Below, one piece after another: positions 1 to 7,276 of a stretch of 34,311 nt of DNA; the first letter of the stretch is position 1, and the number at the start of each line of letters is the position of its first letter. The notes under the pieces are model-generated. The model ran no database searches. It was not told the origin of the DNA and saw only the letters and a list, made by a program, of their open reading frames with translations. This DNA comes from CAZVUW01 sp964629825 (GTDB taxonomy: Bacteria; Actinomycetota; Nitriliruptoria; Euzebyales; Egibacteraceae). The translations under genes were made by a program, and so were the position numbers. The stretch is from the NCBI GenBank assembly GCA_964629825.1, contig CAZVUW010000024.1, positions 1 to 34,311 on the forward strand, given 5' to 3'.

Positions 1-152
1 GGCTCAGCATGCTCGACTTCCCCGCGCAGATCGTCGGGTGGGCGGTCATCTTCGGCTACGCCCAGGAGCTGTTCACCAGGCTGGTCGACCAGCAGGCCCA
101 GCGGGTGCTGGACGACGTCGGCGGCAGCATCGACCGCGCCACCACCGGCTGA
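1..152 (+). CDS. C-terminal end of an unidentified, probably membrane, protein
   Basis: An open frame enters from the left edge (codons in phase from base 3) and ends at TGA 150-152, giving the last 49 residues of a protein. The visible part has a hydrophobic stretch (IVGWAVIFGYA) followed by an amphipathic, charged tail (QELFTRLVDQQAQRVLDDVG). This suggests a membrane segment with a cytoplasmic helical tail. An ATG at 9-11 lies in frame but is probably internal. The family cannot be identified from 49 residues. A weak 5-bp hairpin (CCGGC/GCCGG) follows at about 173-189 and could help termination. Confidence 0.55.
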   Translation, partial: LSMLDFPAQIVGWAVIFGYAQELFTRLVDQQAQRVLDDVGGSIDRATTG

Positions 153-186
153 ACAGCCGTCACTCCGGCGGGAGCGGCCGGACGCC

Positions 187-192
187 TAGACT
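187..192 (+). promoter_or_regulatory. -10 box of a probable leaderless promoter for the cupin gene
   Basis: TAGACT matches the actinobacterial -10 pattern TANNNT and ends 8 nt before the ATG at 201. No Shine-Dalgarno sequence lies between them, so transcription would start at or next to the start codon. The same hexamer sits 7 nt before the GTG at 2922. No convincing -35 is visible. Confidence 0.5.
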
Positions 193-200
193 CCCCGTCC

Positions 201-674
201 ATGTCCCCTAGCGACCAGCGGCGGTCCGATGGTCAGCCCGGCACCGGCCACCCGAGCGGTGCCTCGGCTCCCGTCCCGTCCCGCGGCTATGCGCTTGGCC
301 CCGACCAGGGGGTTCCCGGCCGGGATCCCGAGGTGAAGTGCTCGCTCGCCTCGACGGGCGGCAGCCTCGCCCTCTACCGCACGGTGGTCGACGGTCAGGG
401 TCCGCCACCGCATCGACACGTCCACGAGGACGAGACCATCTTCGTCCTGGAGGGAACGATGGAGGTCGAGTGCGGCGCGGACACCTGGTCGGGCGGACCG
501 GGGACGACGTTCTTCCTGCCGCGCGGGCTCACGCACACGTTCCGGTCCGTCGATGGTCCCGCGACGATCCTCTTCGTGGTCACGCCGGGGCACCTCGACG
601 AGTTCTTCCGGTTGAAGGACCAGGCGACCAGCTCGCAGGAGGTCGCCGAGCTCGTTCACCGGTTCATGGGATAG
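201..674 (+). CDS. Cupin-domain protein (small single-domain cupin)
   Basis: This 157-aa protein has one cupin_2 barrel. Motif 1 is clear around residues 68-85 (GPPPHRHVHEDETIFVLEG), with likely metal ligands His71, His73 or His75, and Glu78. Motif 2 follows at 101-112 (GTTFFLPRGLTHTF) with His112. The first 30 or so residues are Pro/Ser/Gly-rich and probably disordered, so a later start cannot be excluded. The chosen ATG sits just after a TANNNT box. Members bind a metal and act as small dioxygenases, isomerases or sensors; the substrate here is unknown. The gene converges on the VOC gene at 716 with a 41-nt gap. It may share detoxification or small-molecule roles with the VOC genes, but that is inference. 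Confidence 0.85.
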   Translation: MSPSDQRRSDGQPGTGHPSGASAPVPSRGYALGPDQGVPGRDPEVKCSLASTGGSLALYRTVVDGQGPPPHRHVHEDETIFVLEGTMEVECGADTWSGGPGTTFFLPRGLTHTFRSVDGPATILFVVTPGHLDEFFRLKDQATSSQEVAELVHRFMG

Positions 675-715
675 CCAACCGCGGGCGCGTCCTGGCCGCG
701 GCCTGACCGCCGGCA

Positions 716-1093
716 TCAGAGCGGATCGAGGCGGGCCTTCAGCAGGCAGAAGGCGTTGCCCTCCGGATCGGCGAGCACGTGCCACTGCTCCTTTCCCGTC
801 TGGCCGATGTCGGCCGGGCGGGCCCCGAGGGCAAGAAGGCGTTCCAGCTCGGCGTCCTGATCGCGATCCGTGGGGTTCACGTCGATGTGGAGCCGCGACT
901 TGCCGGGCTCGGGTTCATCCCTGGGGCTGAGGATGATGGTCGGCTGCGGACCGCCGAACCCCTCGCGCGGCCCGATCTCGACCGCGCCGTCCTCGCGGTC
1001 GAGGACTACGTAGTCCAGGACCTCGCACCAGAACCGCGCCAACGCCTCGGCATCGCGGCAACCGAGCACGAGCTCACTGATGCGACATGCCAT
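716..1093 (-). CDS. VOC-superfamily (glyoxalase/bleomycin-resistance-like) protein
   Basis: This 125-aa protein has the paired beta-alpha-beta-beta-beta modules of the vicinal oxygen chelate fold. The N-terminal half reads ISELVLGCRDAEALARFWCE, the RLHIDV strand supplies a possible metal His, and the C-terminal half carries the typical DPEGNAFCLL end motif. It looks like the Glyoxalase_6 type common in actinobacteria, whose substrates are mostly unknown. The usual C-terminal acidic metal ligand is not obvious, so it may bind a ligand rather than catalyse. The ATG at 1091-1093 has GGAGG (1105-1109 on the complement) with a long 11-nt spacing. It lies 68 nt downstream of the SRPBCC gene on the same strand and may be the third gene of the ArsR-led unit. 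Confidence 0.85.
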   Translation of the reverse strand: MACRISELVLGCRDAEALARFWCEVLDYVVLDREDGAVEIGPREGFGGPQPTIILSPRDEPEPGKSRLHIDVNPTDRDQDAELERLLALGARPADIGQTGKEQWHVLADPEGNAFCLLKARLDPL

Positions 1094-1161
1094 CGGGGAG
1101 ATCGCCTCCTCTGGGCCGCGTGACAGGACGTCTCGACACTACCGCCCGCCAGCAAGCACCC

Positions 1162-1632
1162 TCATGCCATCTCAGGGACCGCGACCGAGAAGCGCTCAAG
1201 CAGGCCGAGCCATCCGCCTGGGCCCTCGAAGACGTCGCGCATCTCCGTCGCGCGGTCGCCAAGGCGCTCCAGTCCGCGGTGCTCAAGCTCGACCAGCGTC
1301 GTCGCGGGTCCGACCGCGGAGAACCGGACGTGGACCTCGGTCTCAAGGTCCGCGTCGAACGTCCAGTCCGCCGTGATCTGCCACGCGAGGACCACCTCGT
1401 TGGGTGGGTCCCACGCCAGCACGTGGCCCCAGTCGCACTCCGCGCCACTCTCCCCGCGCTCGTACCACCTGCCGCCCTGGCGGCCCTCCATCACGACAGC
1501 GGCCATCGGCTCGGCGCCGATCGAGTACTGCGGGTTCCACCAGCGGCTCATCTGCTCGGTGAAGACGCGAAAGGCCGCCTCGGGCGGCGCCTTCACGGTG
1601 ATCGTCTTGCGGATCGGTGCCACGATCCTCAT
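1162..1632 (-). CDS. SRPBCC/AHSA1-like (START-fold) protein
   Basis: This 156-aa protein has the opening of the AHSA1/SRPBCC fold (ITVKAPPEAAFRVFTEQMSRWW), the GGRWYERGESGAECDWGHV hairpin and a C-terminal helix (GGWLGLLERFSVA). The fold is a helix-grip cavity for hydrophobic ligands. The chosen ATG (1630-1632) has a GGGGAG ribosome site that overlaps the end of the arsR-like gene, whose stop lies 4 nt upstream, so the two are translationally linked. An in-frame extension to 1713 would run back into that gene and is unlikely. An ArsR-family repressor followed by an SRPBCC protein is a recurring bacterial pair. The ligand is not known. Confidence 0.88.
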   Translation of the reverse strand: MRIVAPIRKTITVKAPPEAAFRVFTEQMSRWWNPQYSIGAEPMAAVVMEGRQGGRWYERGESGAECDWGHVLAWDPPNEVVLAWQITADWTFDADLETEVHVRFSAVGPATTLVELEHRGLERLGDRATEMRDVFEGPGGWLGLLERFSVAVPEMA

Positions 1633-1636
1633 GTCA

Positions 1637-1972
1637 TCACTCCCCTGTCTCGTGCTCGTCGGATCGTTCCTCTGACTCCTCCACGGCAGCCGCGAACCCG
1701 GCCAGGGCCTCATCCCAGAACCGGTCCAGGTACGCCCGTGCAGCCACGACCCCCTGGGGGTTCAGCCGATAGATCCGTCGCGTCCCCTCGGGCGTGGCAC
1801 ATACCAGGCCGGCGTCCTTGAGCACGCGCAGATGCTGTGAGACGGCGGGCCGGCTGATCGGCAGCTGGCGCGCCAGGTCGACTACTGCACGCGGACGCTC
1901 GGCCACGAGCTCGAGCACCGTCCGCCGGGTGGGATCCGCAAGCGCCTCCAGGACATCTCCGTAAGTAGCCAC
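1637..1972 (-). CDS. ArsR/SmtB-family winged-helix transcriptional regulator
   Basis: This 111-aa protein starts at GTG 1970-1972. It has the ArsR opening (VLEALADPTRRTVLELVAE) and the winged helix RPAVSQHLRVLKDAGLV with the wing EGTRRIYRLN. No metal-binding Cys pair is visible in the recognition helix, so it is probably a metal-independent member of the type that pairs with SRPBCC proteins. The longer frame back to 2167 is rejected because it would run through the promoter and operator. The GTG abuts a perfect palindrome and lies 7 nt after a -10 box, so the mRNA appears leaderless and the gene autoregulated. It leads the SRPBCC gene and possibly the VOC gene. Confidence 0.9.
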   Translation of the reverse strand: MATYGDVLEALADPTRRTVLELVAERPRAVVDLARQLPISRPAVSQHLRVLKDAGLVCATPEGTRRIYRLNPQGVVAARAYLDRFWDEALAGFAAAVEESEERSDEHETGE

Positions 1973-1999
1973 TAACGGTAAGTTATCACTTACCGTTAG
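1972..1999. promoter_or_regulatory. Operator palindrome at the ArsR start
   Basis: A perfect inverted repeat has arms CTAACGGTAAGT (1972-1983) and ACTTACCGTTAG (1988-1999) with the 4-bp centre TATC. It covers the -10 box and transcription start of the minus-strand promoter and touches the first base of the GTG codon. Its size and place fit a dimeric ArsR repressor site. Binding by this regulator is inference. Confidence 0.75.
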
Positions 2000-2007
2000 C
2001 CTGTCAA
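1980..2007 (-). promoter_or_regulatory. Sigma-70-type promoter of the ArsR-SRPBCC unit
   Basis: On the minus strand a perfect -35 TTGACA (complement of 2002-2007) is followed after 16 nt by TAACTT (complement of 1980-1985). The predicted start falls at 1972-1973, at the GTG codon, with no room for a ribosome-binding site. The transcript is therefore predicted to be leaderless. Confidence 0.65.
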
Positions 2008-2196
2008 CGTTCGTCGCGCAGCCAGCTTCCAGAGGTGCTGCGCCCGGGCGCCCGCCGCGAACCAGCCAGACCGTTTGGGGGTGCGGGTGCCGAGCAGCGG
2101 GTGCGATGCTGTGTCCCCGGTGCAGGGGCTCGTTCGCGGCCGCGGCGGTCAGGCTCCGCGGCACCACGTGGGAGCCCGGTTGGGGGTGGTCGAGTC

Positions 2197-2868
2197 ATGA
2201 AGATCGCGGTTCTGGGCACCGGCACCGTCGGAAGGGCGCTCGCCAGCGGCCTCGCCGCGCTGGGTCACGACGTGACCGTCGGAACGCGTGACGTCGCGGC
2301 GACCCTGTCCAGGGCCACCGAGGAGTCGGGTGACGCGCCGCCCTGGGGCCCGGACGCAGGCGCGGTAGGGCTCGCGTCGTTCTCGGACGCCGCTGCTGCC
2401 GCTGAGCTGGTGGTCAACGCGACGACGGGACAGGTCTCCCTCGACGCGCTGGGAGCGGCTGGTGCCGCCAACCTGAGCGGCAAGACGCTGATGGACGTGT
2501 CCAACCCGCTGGACTTCAGCCAGGGCTTCCCACCGACGCTGTTCGTCAAGGACACCGACAGCCTCGCCGAGCGGATCCAGGCTGCGTTCCCGCAGGCCAA
2601 GGTCGTCAAGACGCTGAACACCCTGACGGCCGCGCTCATGATCAACCCCGCAAGCCTCGCCGAGGGCGATCACTCCGTCTTCGTCTCCGGCAACGACGCC
2701 GAGGCCAAGCAGCAGGTCACCGAGCTGCTGCACGCCATGGGGCACACCGACGTCATCGACCTCGGCGACATCACCACCGCCCGCGGGGTCGAGATGTGGC
2801 TGCCGCTGTGGCTGCGGGTGATGGGCGCGCTGGGGACGGCGCAGTTCAACCTCAAGATCGTCCGCTAG
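2197..2868 (+). CDS. NADP oxidoreductase, coenzyme F420-dependent type (Rossmann fold)
   Basis: This 223-aa protein begins with a textbook dinucleotide-binding motif (MKIAVLGTGTVGRALASGLA; GxGxxG at residues 7-12) followed by HDVTVGTRD, where Arg recalls NADP preference. The rest fits the F420-dependent NADP reductase / NADPH-binding family: LVVNATTGQ, TLMDVSNPLD, KTLNTLTAALM. Members transfer hydride between NADP(H) and F420 or act as related reductases. F420 dependence is family knowledge, not shown here. The start is ATG 2197 with a weak G-rich site (GGGGGTGG). The frame extends upstream to 2035, but that stretch lacks family similarity. About 225 nt lie between it and the divergent ArsR start, with no clear promoter seen. 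Confidence 0.88.
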   Translation: MKIAVLGTGTVGRALASGLAALGHDVTVGTRDVAATLSRATEESGDAPPWGPDAGAVGLASFSDAAAAAELVVNATTGQVSLDALGAAGAANLSGKTLMDVSNPLDFSQGFPPTLFVKDTDSLAERIQAAFPQAKVVKTLNTLTAALMINPASLAEGDHSVFVSGNDAEAKQQVTELLHAMGHTDVIDLGDITTARGVEMWLPLWLRVMGALGTAQFNLKIVR

Positions 2869-2908
2869 GAGCCGCGGGCGGGCCGGCCCGCCGCGCGCAA
2901 CGGCCCAA

Positions 2909-2914
2909 TAGACT
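2909..2914 (+). promoter_or_regulatory. -10 box of a probable leaderless promoter
   Basis: TAGACT ends 7 nt before the GTG at 2922, and no ribosome-binding site separates them. It is the same hexamer as before the cupin gene. It lies 40 nt after the oxidoreductase stop, so the VOC gene may have its own start. Confidence 0.5.
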
Positions 2915-2921
2915 CCCGGCC

Positions 2922-3311
2922 GTGCTGATCGATCACCTCTCAATCCAGTGCGCAGACCTGAAGGCGAGCCTCGCCTTCTACGACGCCGTCCTGCCCGTGC
3001 TGGGCGCCGCACGGGTCTTCGAGCTCGACGGCCGGATCGCCTACGGCGTGTCGGGGCGGCCCACCTTCTGGCTCGGGCGCCAGACCACCGGCGGGGAGAA
3101 CCGCGAGAGCCACATCGCCTTCTCGGCCGCGAGCCGGGCCCAGGTGGACGAGTTCTTCCGGGCCGCCGTCGCCACAGGCGCCGAGGTCCTGCATGAGCCG
3201 CGGGTGTGGCCCGAGTACCACCCCTCCTACTACGGGGCGTTCGTCCGCGACCCCGACGGCAACAACGTCGAGGCGGTCTGTCACTTCTCGGAGCAGACGA
3301 CCGCCGGGTAG
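2922..3311 (+). CDS. VOC-family protein (glyoxalase-like)
   Basis: This 129-aa protein starts at GTG 2922. Both halves of a VOC fold are present: LIDHLSIQCADLKASLAFYD at the N-terminus with a likely metal His, ESHIAFSAASRAQVDEFFRA in the middle with a second His, and the closing motif FVRDPDGNNVEAVCH with a Glu ligand. All three usual metal positions are therefore retained, unlike the VOC protein at 716. The substrate is unknown; relatives are often called bleomycin-resistance or lactoylglutathione-lyase-like. The longer frame from 2796 overlaps the oxidoreductase gene and is rejected. Confidence 0.87.
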   Translation: MLIDHLSIQCADLKASLAFYDAVLPVLGAARVFELDGRIAYGVSGRPTFWLGRQTTGGENRESHIAFSAASRAQVDEFFRAAVATGAEVLHEPRVWPEYHPSYYGAFVRDPDGNNVEAVCHFSEQTTAG

Positions 3312-3403
3312 CAGACGGTCGCCTCCGGGCGAGCCCTCGCCTCGGCAGGGCCCATCCCCACATGTAAGCCCTGTGCATCCCCCTCCCCCGAGCGGCGTGG
3401 CTC

Positions 3404-3412
3404 TGCTAGGTT
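3404..3412 (+). promoter_or_regulatory. Extended -10 promoter of the ABA4-like gene
   Basis: TGC followed by TAGGTT (3407-3412) forms an extended -10 element, predicting transcription from about 3419. This leaves a 5' leader of roughly 45 nt before the ATG at 3465. No good -35 is seen, as expected for extended -10 promoters. Confidence 0.45.
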
Positions 3413-3418
3413 CGCGGT

Positions 3419-3446
3419 CCCGCCCCGGGCGTGCCCACGGGGCGGG
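3419..3446 (+). other. Hairpin at the 5' end of the ABA4-like mRNA
   Basis: Perfect 9-bp arms CCCGCCCCG (3419-3427) and CGGGGCGGG (3438-3446) enclose a 10-nt loop. The hairpin starts at the predicted transcription start and ends 9 nt before the GGAGG at 3456-3460. It could protect the 5' end or modulate ribosome access; neither is shown. It could also be a terminator for the upstream gene, though no T-run follows. Confidence 0.5.
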
Positions 3447-3464
3447 CAGGCTGCTGGAGGGCCC

Positions 3465-3878
3465 ATGGACCAGCCGCGAGTGCAGACGCTGTTCTCCGCG
3501 ACCAACCTCGCCGCGACGCCGGTCTGGCTAGCGATGATCCTCGCCCCACGCAGCGGCTTCACCAGACGGCTCGTGCGCTGGTCCGACGCGGCGCTGCTTG
3601 CGCTGAGCGGGGCCTACATCGCCCACATCTCCACGGTGCTAGGCACCTACCGGAATGTCTCACAGGCCGAGGCGTGGCGCTCGGCGCTGTCCACACCCCG
3701 GGGCTTTTTGGCGGGCTGGACGCACTTCGTCGCCTTCGACCTGTTCGTGGGGCGCTGGATCTGGCGCACGGCGCTGGAGGAGGGCCGCTCGCCCCGGCTG
3801 GCGCTGCTGCTGACGTGGATGGCCGGTCCGAGCGGGCTGGCGCTGTTCGCTGCGCAGCGCCGTTCGCTCCCCCTCTGA
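3465..3878 (+). CDS. ABA4-like (DUF4281) integral membrane protein
   Basis: This 137-aa protein starts at ATG 3465 behind a strong GGAGG (3456-3460, 4-nt spacing). It has about four hydrophobic segments: LAATPVWLAMILAP, LLALSGAYIAHISTVLG, GWTHFVAFDLFVGRWIW and LALLLTWMAGPSGLALF. The LFSATNLAATPVW opening and the WTHFVAFDLFVGRWIW motif match the DUF4281/ABA4 family, named after a plant protein needed for neoxanthin synthesis. Bacterial members are uncharacterised, and a link to carotenoid or isoprenoid chemistry is inference only. No carotenoid genes are nearby. Confidence 0.8.
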   Translation: MDQPRVQTLFSATNLAATPVWLAMILAPRSGFTRRLVRWSDAALLALSGAYIAHISTVLGTYRNVSQAEAWRSALSTPRGFLAGWTHFVAFDLFVGRWIWRTALEEGRSPRLALLLTWMAGPSGLALFAAQRRSLPL

Positions 3879-3922
3879 CAAGCGTTACATCCCCGAGATG
3901 GGGGAAGGCACTCTATGTTCGA

Positions 3923-3928
3923 TAGTCT
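3923..3928 (+). promoter_or_regulatory. Candidate -10 box before the cyclase/AAA gene
   Basis: TAGTCT ends 3 nt before the ATG at 3932 and 6 nt before the second in-frame ATG at 3935. With the spacing seen at the other leaderless genes in this window, the second ATG is the better fit. No Shine-Dalgarno sequence is present. The hexamer TATGTT at 3914-3919 is an alternative. Confidence 0.35.
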
Positions 3929-3931
3929 CGG

Positions 3932-6900
3932 ATGATGGCGGTTGGGGGGGATCTGTCGGGTCCGTCGCTGGCGACGGTGCTGTTCACCGACATGGTGGAC
4001 TCCACGTCGGTGCGCACTCGCTATGGCGAGACGGCAGCCGACACGCTGCGTCGCGCTCACGACCGCCTGGTCAACGATGCCGTGTCGGCGCACAGCGGAC
4101 GTCTGGTCAAGACGCTCGGCGACGGCGCGATGGCCACCTTTCCAGGGCCCTCGGAGGCCACCAACGCCGCCATGGCGATCCAGCGCGGAGTCGAACGGCT
4201 CAACCGCAAGGGCACCGGCCCGGCGCCGCTCGAGCTGCGGGTCGGCGTCAGCGTCGGCGAGGTGATCTGGGAGGAGGACGACTGCTTCGGGACCCCCGTG
4301 ATCGAGGCCTCGCGCCTGTGCGGTGCCGCCCACGGCGGGCAGATCCTGGTGACGGAGCTGGTCCGGATGCTCTGCGGGGACCGCGCCGGCGATGTCTTCT
4401 CCCCCGTCGGCCAGCTTGAGCTGAAGGGCCTTGGCGCGCCGGTGAGCGCCTACGAGGTGTCCTGGCAGGCGCGCACCGAGGAGAGCTCGCTGCCGCTGCC
4501 GGTGGCGTTGCGCACCGAGGATCGGCTCCCGTTCGTCGGCCGCGAGTCCGAGCTCCAGCTGCTGCGGGTCGCCTGGAAGGAGGCCATCACCGGCGACCGT
4601 GGAGCGGTCTTCGTGGCCGGCGAGCCCGGCATCGGCAAGACTCGTCTGGTCAGCGAGCTGGCCGCCGCGGCGCACCGCGACGGCGCACTGGTCCTGCTCG
4701 GGCGCTCGGACCACGACGTCGGCATCCCCTACCAGCCGTTCGTGGAGGCCCTTCACTACTACGTGTCCGGCTCCACGGTCGAGGAGCTGCGCTCGGTCCT
4801 GAGCCCGCTGAGCGGTGAGATCTGCCGCCTGGTGCCGACGCTCGCCGAGCGGGTCCCGGGCGTCGCGGCCCCCATGCGCGCCGAGCCGGAGACCGAGCGC
4901 TACCGGCTGTTCGAGGCGGTCGTCGACCTCATGTCGGCGGTGACCGCGGCAACCCCGACGCTGCTGGTGCTTGACGACCTTCACTGGGCCGACCACCCGA
5001 CCCTGCTGCTGCTGCGGCACCTGCTGCGGTCGGAGGCGCCCATGCGGCTGCTCGTCGTCGCGACCTACCGCGACACCGACATCGACGCCGGGCACCCCCT
5101 CACCCAGCTCCTCACCGACGCCCGTCGCGAGGGCTTCGGGCAGCGCCTGGCGCTGCGCGGCCTCGACCCCGACGGCGTCACCGCCATGGTTGCCGCGGCG
5201 GCCGAGCAGGAGCTCGGCAGCGAGGCGACCCAGTTCGCCCTCAACCTCCACGCGGAGACGGATGGCAACGCCTTCTTCGTCGAGGAGGTGCTGCGCCACC
5301 TGGTCGAGACCGGCGCCCTGGTCCGGCGCGGCGGCCGCTGGGGACCGCAGGACTCCATCGGCGGGCTCGGGATCCCCGAGGGCGTCCGCGACATCACCGG
5401 GCAGCGGCTCAGCCGGCTCCCCCACGACGCCCAGGAGGTGCTCGCGGCCGCGGCCATCATCGGTCACGAGTTCGACATCGACCTGCTCGCCGCCACGGCC
5501 GGCGTGCCGCTGCCGGAGGTCGTCTCCGCCCTCGAGGCGGCCGAGATGGCGCGCCTGATCGCGCCCGTCGACGAGCGGCCCGGCCGCTTCCGATTCGCGC
5601 ACGCGCTGGTGCTGTCGGCCATCTATGACGGCATGGCGACCACCCGCCGCCGCTGGCTGCACCGCGCGGTCGGGCTCGCGCTGGAGGCACGGCCGGACCG
5701 CGACCAGCGCCTCGGCGAGCTGGCCCGCCACTTCGCGGAGGCCGCCCCCCTCGGCGAAGTCGAGCGGGCCGTCGACTACGCCCGCCAGGCCGGGCGGCAG
5801 GCCGCCGACAGCCTCGCGTTCGAGCGCGCCGCCGAGTACTACGAGCGCGCCCTCAAGGCGCTCGAGCTGAGCCCGCAGCACGACCCGCGGCTGCGCTGCG
5901 ACCTGCTCATGGCGCTGGGCGAGAACCTCGAGTGCGCCGGCGACGAGAGCTACCGGCCGGTGCTCTTCTCCGCCGCCGACATCGCCCGCAACCTCGGAGA
6001 CGCGGAGCGCCTGGCCCAGGCGGCGCTGCTCTTCGTCCACCTCGGCGTGGTCGGCGCCATGATCGACCCCGAGGTGCTCGACCTGATGGAGGAGGCGCTG
6101 GAGCGCCTCGGACCCGGTGACAGCGCCGAGCGGGCCGGTCTGCTGGCCGGGCTGTCCACCGGGCTGCTGTCCAAGCACGGCCACGCGCACCGGCTCGATC
6201 TGAGCCACCAGGCGGTCGCCATGGCCCGGCGCGTCGGCGACCCCGAGGTGCTGGCCAGGGTGCTCGGCAGCCAGCACATGGTGATCGCCGGCCCCGACGC
6301 ACCCGAGGAGGGGCTGCGGGTGGCGCGCGAGGTCGTCGCACTCGCCGGCCAGCTCGAGAAGCCGGAGACGGCCTTCCTCGGCAACATGCTCCTGTACACG
6401 AGCCTGGTCGAGGCCGGTGACATCGACGGCGCCGAGGCTGCGCTCGGAGAGGTCGAGCGCCTGGCCGACGAGCTGCGCCAGCCCTTCTTCGCCTGGTGGG
6501 CTCTGCGCCTGCGCGCCGCACAGGTGCTGTTCAGGGGTTACGGCGACGAGGCCGAGGGCCTGGCCGAGGCCGCCTACGCCCGCAGCCGCGACGCGGGCAT
6601 GGCCGAGCCGGTCATCGCCTCGCTGTTCGCGGGGCAGCTGCACCTGATCCGCCACCACCAGGGCCGGTTGCACGAGCTCGCCGACCTCGACACGTCGAAC
6701 TACCCGCCGCCGATGTGGCCGGTGCAGATCACCCGTGGCCTCGCCCTGTGCGAGGCCGGACGTGCCGACGAGGCGCGTCCCCTCCTGGAGCAGCTGGCCG
6801 GTGACGACTTCGCCGCCATCCCGCGCGACCTGCTGTGGTTCGAGCAGATGGTGATGCTCGCGGCGATCGCGCGGGGCCTGGGCCACCGGCAGGCGGCCGG

Positions 6901-7252
6901 GCAGCTATACCGGCTGCTCGAGCCCTACTCGGGCCGCAACACCTGGGGCGGGAACGGGTCGCTGGGCCCGGTGGACGCGGCCTTGGGCATGCTGGCCGCG
7001 ACCCTGGGCGAGCACGACACCGCCGAGCGGCACCTGCTGGCCGCCATCGAGCAGTGCGACCGCATGGGCGCGGGCGGCTGGGGCACCTTCGCGCGCTGCG
7101 ATCTGGCGACCACCCTCGCGGAGCGCGGCGCGCCGGGCGACCGCGAGCGCAGCCAGGAGCTGGCCCGGCGCTGCCTGGAAGACGCGCAGCGCTTCGGCAT
7201 GGCCGGGGTCGAGCGACGCGCCCGCGCACTGCTCGGCGAGGGCCCGTCCTGA
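3932..7252 (+). CDS. Class III adenylate/guanylate cyclase-domain protein with AAA ATPase and TPR repeats
   Basis: This is a 1,106-aa cytosolic STAND-like signalling protein. Residues 12-178 form a class III cyclase homology domain with metal Asp20 (FTDMVDST) and Asp64 (LGDGAMATF), and purine-site Lys60 and Asp117. The position of the transition-state Asn is Ile124 (DCFGTPVIEASRL) although Arg128 is kept, so cyclase activity is doubtful. Residues 200-450 form an AAA/orphan-kinase ATPase: FVGRESELQLL, Walker A GEPGIGKT at 230-237, Walker B LLVLDDLHWAD with Asp348/349. From about 600 to the end are helical TPR-like repeats. No DNA-binding LuxR domain is present at the C-terminus. A related C-terminal module ends the SARP-type protein at 20755. 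The start is ATG 3932 or 3935. The gene converges on the E1 gene with 24 nt between them. Confidence 0.92.
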   Translation: MMAVGGDLSGPSLATVLFTDMVDSTSVRTRYGETAADTLRRAHDRLVNDAVSAHSGRLVKTLGDGAMATFPGPSEATNAAMAIQRGVERLNRKGTGPAPLELRVGVSVGEVIWEEDDCFGTPVIEASRLCGAAHGGQILVTELVRMLCGDRAGDVFSPVGQLELKGLGAPVSAYEVSWQARTEESSLPLPVALRTEDRLPFVGRESELQLLRVAWKEAITGDRGAVFVAGEPGIGKTRLVSELAAAAHRDGALVLLGRSDHDVGIPYQPFVEALHYYVSGSTVEELRSVLSPLSGEICRLVPTLAERVPGVAAPMRAEPETERYRLFEAVVDLMSAVTAATPTLLVLDDLHWADHPTLLLLRHLLRSEAPMRLLVVATYRDTDIDAGHPLTQLLTDARREGFGQRLALRGLDPDGVTAMVAAAAEQELGSEATQFALNLHAETDGNAFFVEEVLRHLVETGALVRRGGRWGPQDSIGGLGIPEGVRDITGQRLSRLPHDAQEVLAAAAIIGHEFDIDLLAATAGVPLPEVVSALEAAEMARLIAPVDERPGRFRFAHALVLSAIYDGMATTRRRWLHRAVGLALEARPDRDQRLGELARHFAEAAPLGEVERAVDYARQAGRQAADSLAFERAAEYYERALKALELSPQHDPRLRCDLLMALGENLECAGDESYRPVLFSAADIARNLGDAERLAQAALLFVHLGVVGAMIDPEVLDLMEEALERLGPGDSAERAGLLAGLSTGLLSKHGHAHRLDLSHQAVAMARRVGDPEVLARVLGSQHMVIAGPDAPEEGLRVAREVVALAGQLEKPETAFLGNMLLYTSLVEAGDIDGAEAALGEVERLADELRQPFFAWWALRLRAAQVLFRGYGDEAEGLAEAAYARSRDAGMAEPVIASLFAGQLHLIRHHQGRLHELADLDTSNYPPPMWPVQITRGLALCEAGRADEARPLLEQLAGDDFAAIPRDLLWFEQMVMLAAIARGLGHRQAAGQLYRLLEPYSGRNTWGGNGSLGPVDAALGMLAATLGEHDTAERHLLAAIEQCDRMGAGGWGTFARCDLATTLAERGAPGDRERSQELARRCLEDAQRFGMAGVERRARALLGEGPS

Positions 7253-7276
7253 CCTAGCGTCGACCCGGCGGAGACC

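Noticed and set aside
1087..1821. 244-codon plus-strand frame across the VOC/SRPBCC/ArsR cluster
   Set aside because: It runs antisense over three recognised genes and shows no family motif.
3647..6886. Open frame of over 1,000 codons on the minus strand opposite the cyclase/AAA gene
   Set aside because: It is an antisense shadow caused by high G+C third positions. Its translation is low-complexity and matches no family, while the plus strand has clear cyclase, Walker and TPR motifs.
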